Below are positions 10,416-20,800 of a stretch of DNA of 64,000 bases, piece by piece; the stretch's first letter is position 1; each line of letters opens with the position of its first letter. Origin of the DNA: Toxoplasma gondii ME49 (lineage: Eukaryota; Apicomplexa; Conoidasida; Eucoccidiorida; Sarcocystidae); the NCBI RefSeq assembly GCF_000006565.2, contig NC_031468.1, forward strand, positions 1,884,747 through 1,948,746, in the 5' to 3' direction. The notes below the pieces were generated by a model. It was not told the origin of the DNA. It saw only the letters and a program-made list of their open reading frames with translations, and made no database searches. Position numbers and translations under genes: made by a program.

Positions 10416-13400
10416 ATGTCTCCAGAGACTTCTCCCTCTGGACCCGCAGGACTCTGTGCCAGCCAGCTGGCGTCGGAGCCGCATTCTGGGGTCTGGGGAG
10501 TTTCTCAGCCTTCTGATGCACATGCGAACGAAAGTTCCGCAGGAAGGAGAAACTCGTTCTCGTCTGCGTCGAACGTCGTCGACCCGAGTTCCGGTCGTTC
10601 TGTCTCAGCGAGTCACCAGGGCGATCTGGGTGAACTTGAAGCGCTCAGCAGCACGAGCAGCAGCGGCGAGGCGTCCTCTCTTCTCGACAGCGACAGTGGG
10701 TCTGCGAGCTTGCTCGACTCTGGAGACTCGGATTCAGATCCTGCAGACGACGGCTTTTTCAAACTGAAGGCGACGCTCGGAAGAGACAGCCAAGGGGCGT
10801 CTGTGCACAGCTCCGAGCCCGATGAAGATGCAGCAAAAGGCAGGTCGAGTGCCTCTTCAGAGCTCGCGTTTCCTTACAGAGATAGTTCAGGTGAACGCAG
10901 CAAGGCAGTTCCGACGCGTCGCAGCGAGAGCAGGGAACAGGAAGCGTCGAACACTCCGGAGGATCCTGCTGTCTGTGGAGAAGAAACAACTTCTGAAAAA
11001 GCCGAAAAGACCGGACAGCGAGAAGATCCACGCGAACAGCGGAAGTTCTGGACTTCAGTCTCGGATGCGGATTTCCAGAAGTCTGGAAGCGAAACAGGGA
11101 GGCGGTTGGAGGTCGGTCGTCGGGCGCCGTCCTCTGCGTGTCAAGAGTCGAAGGAGTTCTTGGAGGCGCATGCAGCTGCGGACTTGTACTTGTCGCCTTC
11201 TGCAGCGAGGAGTGGAAGCAGCGTGAGACCGCAACGACGTGACGGCATGCCCGCGTCTTCAACAGGCATTCGCGAAAGCCAGAGGGGAACTGTTTTTCCG
11301 GAAAATCATGTTCTCCCGATGCAGGCATCTCAGACGGACGCCTCTGCGTCGAGAAACGTCGCCTCTCGACCTGAAATGTGTGGGCCGACGGTCACCGCGT
11401 TATCCTCAAAGAATGTCAAAACGCGAGCGGAGGGAGATGAGGAAAACGAGTCCGAAGGGCGACTGCAAACGCCGAGGAGGGGTCACGAGCTGAGAGGAGG
11501 CGATAATACAGCTGCTGACAGCCTTGAGGAAGACGAGTTCGAGTCTCCTCGAGAGGACCTCGATACTCGCTCTGAAGACCCGAGTGTCGCCGGGACGCAG
11601 AGCGAGTCGTCTTTGGTAAATCGCCGAAACAACAGTCACCGAACAGCGTTCTTGTGCTCGCCGAACAGTCAGCCTGACGCGGCCGATCTGGACGCGCGAG
11701 AGGCGCCTGGAACACCATGCTCCCAGGAGAACAGGAAATCTCTCAGCTCTCTGACAGGAGAAGGGTGGTCGCAGGAGAGTGAAATTTCACGTGAAACAAA
11801 CAAGGTGCGTCTTATAGAAGAATGTCGTGTCTCGTCGCTGAACCGAGGAGTGGGTATTGTAAATGGGGTTCCACTTGTGTGCCTCTTGGATGTCTGTCCA
11901 GTTTACCTCCACTCAAAGTAGCTCCGTAGAGCCTCTGCCTGTGTCGGCGTGGTGCTAGCGTGGGGACAAGTGCGTTCTGGAGTGCTACAGGCACCGCAAA
12001 CCTCCTATCTCCAATCGTCTCTTTGAGATATTTGGTAGACGTTCGATACGACCGAAGCTTAGTCAACTGGATAGCGAACGCCAGCGTATGCTAGCGAATG
12101 CTAGCGAATGCTTGAGACGTTTCTGCAGTCTGTCGAAACGAGGGAGTTCTGTGGTCGATCGCCACCGTGGTGTCTATGTCCAGTTCAACAAAGACGCCTC
12201 ATACGTTTTATGGCAGGGAAAAGCCGTTCTCAGAAGTTCTCGCCTGCGTCTGCCCCGAGATATGACGTTGTAGTCGCATCGGTCTGCGATAGCACTCAAG
12301 CACAGTAATGTGACCCTCCTGCGTTTGTGAATGGAATCATGTCTAAAATCTTTTTAGATGGATTTAAGCGCCAAAGTTCATGTCTCCAAAGTCCAGTCAG
12401 TGCGCTGGGCACGTTGAAAACATTTCAAATTGAACTGAAGTTTCTTTGATGATCTCTTTACAGAGCTCAACCCTACTTTTTCGCAAAAACACGCGTCCAT
12501 GTCGTCGTCCGAAGAGACCCTTCTCCAGTTTTTTCGTGCTGTTTTCTTCCCGTCTGTCAGGCCGGCGTCTGTGTCTCCGCTTCTCTGGCGAAATCTGAAG
12601 AAGAAGTGACAAGAGGAAATCCCCACACTGCAGACGCGTTTCTGTTTCCTGCGCCCTCAGCAGCCAGGGAGGTGCGCAGAGACGCCAGACGTGGGAGACA
12701 GAACGACAGCAGCGGAGGTGAAGACGGCAGCGGAGGTGAAGACAGCGCCGGAAGACGTCTGAATCAAGTTGGACAGTCTCTGGAAACAGAATTGCAACAG
12801 CAAGCTCAGCACGAGATGAAAACGAAACAGTCTTTCTCCGATCTCGAGACGCCGTCTCTGTCGGAAAACGACACGCACGGCGAAGAGGAATGGGAGCTTC
12901 GATGGGTCCCGTCGATCACTCCTGACTGGGATGTAGAAAGCCACTTTTTCCAGCTACGCGATTTCAAAGGTAAGGCGCGAGCACGAGCACGTCGAGAAGC
13001 GTGCGGTCTCGTTTCTCTCTCTCTTCTCATTTCCATTCGTCGTTTTCCCCGCCTGCGTGGCAGTGCTCAACAGAGGAGGCTGCGTTCAAAGGTCGGGCCT
13101 CCAAACTCGGTGGGGCATCAGTCTGTGTCACCACGAACGCCCCAGCGCGCGACAGGCAGGTTTTACAAGTGGCAAATCCGTGGCTTCCTGGCTAAGCGTT
13201 CGACGTAGGACGCCGGCGTCGATCCATTGCGTGTGAACAAAACCCATATGGAATGATCGCAGTGTCGTAGGACATTGAAATTCAAACACACCAAGCACAA
13301 TTTGGAGCAACGGTAGTGTCGGGAGTTCCTGACTCCACTCAGAGGTTGTGAAAATCTGAAGAACATTGCTCGTTTGGAGACGGACTCGTGACCGTATTTG

Positions 13401-15712
13401 TCGGTGGAGTCTTCCTGTTCATATTTTCCTTTCTGTCGGCGAGCAGAGGACTGTCTCTCTCAAACGCTCATTTTCCGGCTTCTGCGGGCGAGTTGTCTTT
13501 TTTGTTGGCCGACAAGTGTCGCGAGCCCCAGCAGACTCTCTCTGCCTCTGTGCGGGAGCTCCAAGTGTTTTAGGCGGGTGCCTGCGCAGAGCAGGAGATC
13601 TCTTGACATGTTTTCTACCCTCTAGATGGTCACTCTTGCTTGGTGTCGTGTCGCTGTGTAGTCCATCTACGCGTTTCAGTCTTGTCTTTGTTTCCTGGAA
13701 CCTGTGAATCTCTGCCCATTTCCTCAGGTTTCGTTTGCTGCTCTGTGGCAGCAGGAGTATTTCTTTCCTCGACCTATTTTGTGCGAGAAACGTTTCTGAT
13801 GATTGCTTTAAGATGTACTCCAAAGAGAGATTCACAGATTTTTATTCAGAATTCTGTGACGTTGTGCACTCCGGAGATCGTGCGTGTTTCGCCAACATCT
13901 AGTTTGGGTGTGTTTGTGCATCGAGAGGTGAATTCATTTATAATTCACCTGGTTGTGCGATGGACCCTTTGACAAGCGTGCACCGCGCGAGGGCGCCGGT
14001 GTGTCTCTCACCTTCAGCGTCGTTTCTGTTGTCGGAAACGTGAAGAGTGACCACGGGGAGCAGATGCGTCAAAAGGGATTTGGTTGTTGCATGTTTGTGT
14101 TCAGTTCACATTTCCCTGTCGAACGTCGGTGGCGCGGCTCGCCTCCGCGTGAGTCGATTCAAGGTGGACGGCTACCAGCGGTTCGACACGGTGATCAGTT
14201 TTCTCAAAAAGGCGCTAAAACGCGACCATCTTGTGAGATAGCCATGGTCTTTAGAAATTCGAAAGAAACTCCTCGGTCTCAAACTCAAACTCTCAACACA
14301 GCATCTTTTTCAGAAAAGGGGTGTGAATCGTGAGCAGGCGGGCATTTCGCTCTGTGACACCCAAGGGTTTTTCGCTGACTACCGTTGAAGGCTCAGGAGC
14401 AGTTCGTGCAACTAACGGCGGTGGCACTCTGTACCCTACGACACTGCGGTGATTTCACATGGGTTATGTTGGAGATGTGGAACATTCAAGTCAGTAGAAG
14501 GGCTTTTCTGAAGCGTAGCGTGTCTTGGAAATCCTGCTGATTCAGAACGTCTGCACAGAGGAACTCGAAGCTGTTGTCGGTTTCGTTTTCCTCAGTGACT
14601 GGTGGTGTGAGTCCGCACGCTACGACCGGAAAAAGTGATTGCGACAACTGTTTTAATACAGGTTTTTAGCTGTGTTGGGGGATGGCATATATTAAGCATC
14701 GCCCTGGTCACCAGTACAATAAAAGTCACTTTCAAATCGCCTTCTCGATTTTTCAAGTATTTGGTCGTCTCAGCATCGCTTGAGCTCTGTGCGCAAAAGG
14801 TCAGGGCACTACGCCGGCATTTGCTACTGACTGCTTTCCACTTTGTCGCTATCTCGAAAATACGCTGATTTTCCGGGTGGAAATTTGCGATAGGCCCAAA
14901 ACTCAGGGACACCTGCACAGCTGAACCCTGTACTGTGTAACGAATTTCATTACACTTCATGCTTAGTACGTTTGTCTCTCAAGGGTGGTCCAGAAAAGTC
15001 TGGATAAAAAAAACAGGTTTTCGTTTACTATGACGCAGCGCTATTTTAGTGTTTCTATGGAGATCTAGGCAACCCCACGCTAGCGGACACTGGAATCATC
15101 ACCTGGTGGAGTTGACGAGTTCTTTTGTGGCTGTGTTGTCGGGATTTGTGCGCCGTTTTGTGCAGTACGTTTACGTCAACAACTTTATCCAGCCCCAGCC
15201 GGACGAGTTCGTCGCCGACCTTTTTAAGGTAAGAAAAGTCTGTCTGCGTGCAAACGACCTGCTTATTCTAGTGGCAGCTCGAAGACAGAAATGGCAGGTG
15301 GTGAGATTCGTTCTCTCTCGCTGTTAATACCCCGGGTCACAGTTCTCCATATGTTACTCCTAGGTCGCAACCAATAAGGAATGGCCTTAATGTCGTAGGA
15401 AGTCTAACTCCAGCACTCTGAGCTGTCTTGAGCAATCTACGGGGGTGGCGGTTGGCTTCTAAGTTAGGAGAGTGCAGGTGTTCTGCCAGATAAAGAATTC
15501 CCTCAGTTGAGTGGTCACTTCTTTGTTGCTATGGAAACGGACGACTGCCTCCCGTAGGTCTGAACTCTGAACTATTCCAGGCTTTATTGGTAAAGCCTAC
15601 GGTCAACTGTCCGTGGTCCACACAGCCCCCGCCCATGTCATGATCGTCGTTGCAGGCATTTGGAGTAGGTGGAAGCCTCATGGTTTCGTACTGCTACACT
15701 CCCGCTTATTGA
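10416..15712 (+). CDS. ATG12: Autophagy-related ubiquitin-like protein ATG12 (five exons, 681 aa)
   Basis: ATG12 partners ATG5 to promote ATG8 lipidation; in apicomplexans this machinery acts on the apicoplast membrane. Exons: 10416-11804, 12561-12969, 14105-14232, 15166-15228, 15656-15712. All junctions are GT-AG and the phases agree (2046 nt in total). Residues 1 to about 598 form a Ser/Asp/Glu-rich, probably disordered extension with clusters such as LLDSDSGSASLLDSGDSDSD. The ubiquitin fold follows: KVHISLSNVGGAARLRVSRF, then KVDGYQRFDTVISFLKKAL, then YVYVNNFIQPQPDEFVADLF, then GGSLMVSYCYTPAY and a stop. These match the ATG12 motifs (FKI.G...F.TVI.FL, YVN..F.P.PDE, L...Y....AWG). The chain stops where canonical ATG12 has Trp-Gly, so it lacks the glycine needed for covalent conjugation, as reported for apicomplexan ATG12. 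The ATG follows a pyrimidine tract. Confidence 0.93.
13262..13290 (+). repeat. Short dispersed repeat, copy 3
   Basis: GTGTCGTAGGACATTGAAAT followed by TCAAACAC, near-consensus for the dispersed element, in ATG12 intron 2. A possible reverse-orientation core (CCTACGACACT) lies near 14438 in the next intron. Confidence 0.5.
15391..15418 (+). repeat. Short dispersed repeat, copy 4
   Basis: TGTCGTAGGAAGTCTAACTC followed by CAGCACT, in the last ATG12 intron. It is a diverged copy that keeps both the GTCGTAGGA start and the CAGCACT end. Confidence 0.42.
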
Positions 15713-17867
15713 CAGTGGCAGTGTGTTCGAGAAACAAGGTGGACCTCGTCAAACGCTGGACCGTTAAGGTGTGGCGTTCTGCTCAGAATCGGTTTGCTTG
15801 CACTAAACAACAGACTTCATGATTTGACAGAGGTTCCGTTTGGAGAAAACAACAGAACACGCTCCAAGTCTCTGACTCTGAAAATTGGGGAAGGCGCAAA
15901 CAAAATAGTAGGGCATCAGTCAGTTAAGGAACAGGGTCGCCGGCTTGGGAAAGCTGTATATTTTGATTTTGATTCGCATTGACACAAAATGTAGTGGAAT
16001 TCCGATCAGGTGCTTTGCCACCACACTCAGGGACATACACCTGTGGCGACTATCACCCTGTTTTTCAGGAGTGCGAGTCTGTTGGATACAGCAAGCGCCC
16101 AGAAAATGTGTTTCAAAGAAAGAGAGGTGCATCGCTATGACTAGTTCAGCAGAGCTATACCGAGGAATACCGGTTCACAATAATCAGGCGCATATATAAG
16201 CAATGTTCTTTTTGGTACACATTGTAAATTGGGATTGATAATGAATGAGATATGTCAGTACTTCGTATGCTGATCGAGTCTGGAAAGTTGGACGATTGGC
16301 AGGGTAGGGTCACTGCTGGCGAACGCTCAGCCATGCCCCGTGGACGTAATAGCGGAGTCGCGTATTCCCTTCGGCGACACTCGAGTATGGTTAAACATGC
16401 GAAATCAAGTTTGCTTTCGCCTGGCACTCTGCAGGGCTGCCCGTTTCGGGGTGGGGTGACACCGTCTTCTCATTAAGCGCGTCTCCGTGTACACAATCCC
16501 AGGATGTCTTTGCTGGGAACTGGGTTAATGGCTGGACGGCGTCTTCGTTCTTTTGTGGTGTTAAAACGTAGCGCCAGAGAAAAAGAGTGTAGCGAAGAGG
16601 AAGACAGGCCTAGAAGACGAGTTGGGAAAAGGCAGCAGGTAGGCACCACGAAGGCGGGAGGTTAATCGAAGTGCAGCCGATGCACGACATAGAAAACCTG
16701 CTTCAAGTAGAGGGAACTGGTATCATTCCGGCGAACCCCCAAAACTTAGCTCGCCGGTTGTGCTTCTTTTTTTTGACACTCCTGAAGTCCCTCTGCTGCT
16801 GTCCGGTCTTTTGCCACGAGGTGCCGGCGACGGTCGCTGCTGTCTGGGTTACAGACCAATACAGATTATGAGAAGTGACACGGTAGTTCATCGCTGTAAA
16901 TAATGTCCGTGGTTCAGAGTTGGACTCTCACGCTTTCTGACACTCTTGAACAGCGATCGCTGCCCCAGAGGTGGGCACGTTCCATGCGTCAGTTAAGGGC
17001 AGTAACCCCGGACGTATCGACAACAAAAAAATTCGCTGAATTCTAGTAGCAATTGTTCCTAACCATATGGGGCGTATACGAACTGAGAGACAAGCAGCAG
17101 AGCGATTATCAGCGGACCAGCTTAGGATTCGATTTGGTGGTAATGAACATCTGCGGTGCTTTTCGTGAACCCCAGACGGCTCTCGAAGCACTGACTGGCC
17201 GCGAATCGTGCTCTTGGCACGCTTGAAAAACCAAAATAGCATATTTTACGCTGAACTACTATGAATGTTTGAACGGGCTTATGCCCACGGAATTCACTGG
17301 GTAACTAGTCCCATCGGCGCCAAAAATTGCAATATAATTGTTGAGCTTTACAAGTTGCTCCTGCCAAGGACTCTGCCGAACCCAAAAGGTCTACGGACAG
17401 ATTCTGTGCTAAGTGTCGAGTTATCGTGTCCTTCATTTCTACTGCATTGTCTACCCCAAGCAAGTCAAAATTGCTTTTCGCTCCTGTGTAATCGGAATAG
17501 TGCCTCAGAGTCTCTCACTGCGGGGGGTGCCGCTGCGAGTTGCCATGCCAAGAGTCCATCAGTATCTATTGTAAGGTGCCTCCCACGGTTGTACAAGTTG
17601 TAGACAAAAGATTCCTTAACTTGAACTGAGGAGGCAAACAGTTAGAAACCGTACAATAATTAAATGTCCACCTGTGCATTCAAGTTGACGGGCTCTCGAT
17701 ACCCTGTCATGTCTCGTTCAACTTTGGAGTCTCAGGGCATTTCTGTCAGCTGCATCGCGGTGTTTCCAAAATAAACCGCGTCAACATGTAGTGTCGCAGC
17801 CGCCAACACGGAAATGGAGCTGTGCCGTGTGGTGGAAGCGACTAAGGTTTCCCCCCTGTGCGAAATC
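15713..17867. other. Convergent intergenic region between ATG12 and PRP18
   Basis: This stretch lies between two stop codons on opposite strands and should hold both 3' untranslated regions and polyadenylation sites. I find no exon with convincing splice borders and no structured RNA. The open frames here are short and lack recognisable domains. Confidence 0.6.
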
Positions 17868-20800
17868 TCAGATGTGGATGGTGCTCAGCGATATTGTTTG
17901 GGAAGGGTCCGCAGGATAGCGCCGTTGACAGAAGGACATCAGTCGCTTGAACATCTGGATATACTTGCGCGTCGTTTCGTCGTTAAGAATATGTGCCACT
18001 TGAGAAGAAAATAGTTTCGATCGGCCCACACGCTCGTGGATGCCGACCATCGTGACCCCGACTGGCCACGCGGCGTTGCCGATAGCCAAGAGCATGTACC
18101 TAAAAGGAGAAAGCGCAAGCCCTGGAAGAAAACAGCTGACTGATCCGCCATAATGACAATCAAAAACCACGGATGTGTCCTGCTAATAAACAGCGGGAAC
18201 GAATCCTTTTGTTGACAGTCCTCTTCATTTCAACATCCTGCCGCTATTCCTGTTCGCCTGGACCCTGCAGTCCTCAACAGTGTTGGTTTTGCACACGCAT
18301 CGAACCAGCCCGGTAGTAAAGTATGGAAGGCAACAGCTAAGCTACCGTGTTTGACTTACGCAGCAAATGTATTTCGCTGTGGCCTCGCTGTCACTTTTCA
18401 GAAAGGAATCAACGCACATAAGACACAGAACCTGCGAGATATCCACAGCCTACAGGCAGCATCCAGTCATCCTCCTTACGTGTCGTGCGCGCTGCGGTAC
18501 TTTCTCTCCTCGCAGCACTGCACCATGATGTGCAGTTTCTGTAAAATGTCGTTCTCAAGCCTGAGATAGATCTCAAGCAACACAAACACTTGACAAACAT
18601 TACAAAACGCATATAAACGACAGAAAGACATCACGGTTTTTACTCGGTTGGTATAGACTATCAAACATAAACCAACGTTATTAACGACTATGGCTTCCAA
18701 GCAAGCACGAATACCGGTAGGACATTGAACTCCAACAACGAAGAACCGCGCGATGTCCCCCCTCCAAAACCAGACTGCCGCATTAAGGAAAACTGTCAAT
18801 AAACCAAGTCTGCGTCCCAGGAAATGACCATGGGTACCACCACATCCAATCTACACTGCTCAGGCGCGGCGAGTTTACAACTTCGTCAACGAATGTTAAT
18901 CGAACAGAATACACATAAGTGGTAGAAAGAGTTCATTCAGCTACTAAACAGAAGACCAGGATCCGATTTGTTTCCTCACTCTTTGTGCCGAAGTTTTCTC
19001 AGCAGCGGCTTCAAATCCTTTCGGGTCTGTCGCTGTAGACTCGTCATGAGTTTGCCTTCAGCGCTGTTTTTCTTCTCCTCAGGTCTGGAAAAACACAAAA
19101 CGAAAAAAAGTGTGTTGCATGCAGTCACGACGATATTTGCGGTCATTGTCTAAAAATTGTCAGATGCAGAAACCGAGTTCTGTATGATCGCTGTACACCA
19201 CCACGGCCCTGGACTGCTTTAAAAGACGGCTACAAGTGTTGGGTCTAATATCCTACGACAATAAGGCTGTTTCGTACCGATGATATTCTAGGCGTAACCG
19301 CACAACCGGAAAACGCAAATTTCCAAGTATAACGAAGAGAATCAAAGAAATGCGGAGTTCCAAGGTTAGGGAAACTCGAGAGCGGCGAGGCATCTAGAAC
19401 AAAAACTTGAAAGAAAAAACGAAAATAAAACGGGCGTTTACCTGGCTTTCAGTTCCGCCTCCCACTCCTGCAACATAGTCCGTATCCACCGCGTGACCCT
19501 GCGGACACAGGTGAAGACAAATCTGCCAGGCATTTATTTGTTCGTCTGCATGCGCGGATAAACCGGCAAAAGGGCGCCAGGTACTCCTGGACACTGAAAC
19601 CATGAGCGTCGATTTTTTTCAGAACAAACACTGATTTTCAGTAGTCGATAGGTAAATTATCTCATCTGGCCAGTCTGAGTCTTCTTTCTGTCGCTTAGCA
19701 TCATCTCGCAGCAGCGCTGCCCCCCCTTTTACATCCGCCGCTTGTTCTCCTCAAGGTTGGGAACTCAGAACCGTTTGTCCTTCAACAATTCTCCGACGCT
19801 CAGTCTAGGAAGCCAATGAGTCCTGCAAGAATCTTCGACATCCAATGGGAGTCTGTCTGTAGACAAAGCCGGATGTTTTTTTTCGTATTTTCTTTTTCAA
19901 AAATCATTCTGAACTAGTAAACAAATGAACAATGCATGCTGCAAACTTGATAAGAAGTATATTTACAGCGACCCCTCGAAGTACAGCGCCGGCCTCCTGA
20001 GTTGGAAAACCTAAAGACGCACTGTCCTTCAACGATTCACTGGGATGTCAATTCGTGGCGTGCGACAGAAGCCGAGTTCGTCTTCTCTGCTGTTTTGATT
20101 CACAGGACTTGGAGACGGTTCAACTGGAGTTACAGTTATCTAACTCCCGCGTGGATGTCTGGTGTCAGTTCCACCTCGTTGAAACGAACGTTCACAACAA
20201 CGCACTGGACGTACACGGTTTCTTTCGACGGCTGTCGTTCTTGCTGCCCACCGCGGCCGACTCCGCTTCCATCTGTGCCGTCCTCCTCGTCGCTCCCTGA
20301 ACCTGCTGTGTTTGTCGCCTTTGTTCGTTTCTCAGCCGCAGCTTCCTTGTCTGCAGGAGCTCCTGAATCACGCTCGCTCGACGAAGAGAGGTATCCTTGT
20401 TTCCTTGATCCAGCATCAGGTGCCTCCTCTCCACCGGGTCTTGCATGCGGAGAAGATCCAGAATCCTCGTCCGCATCTCCTTGCTCTCTTCTGGGTGGTC
20501 GCCTTCGCGGGCTGGAGGCTCTCTCTGAAACGAAGAAAAGGAGAAAACCACTTCCTTCTGTCTCTGAGGGTGCAGGCACACTCCAAACGCACCTTGTAGA
20601 CTCGCCAACCAGATCGAGTCAGGCAGGTCACGGGGTACGGAGTGTGTGTACATGCGTCCTCAGTGTGCGCGGCAGTGGCGTTCTCAGGAATCGAGTTGGC
20701 AGACTGAGAAGGCTACATTCCATCGTGGCATCTGAACAGAGGCCGCAACGGCTGAAGACTTTAATAGTACTTCCCTGCAGGTTTTGCGGTGTTGAAAGTA

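Noticed and set aside
20600..20706. Minus-strand candidate exon ending in a GTGCGT donor inside the PRP18 intron
   Set aside because: Exon 5 ends in phase 1 and this segment fits only phase 0. Exon 5 joins exon 6 cleanly without it.
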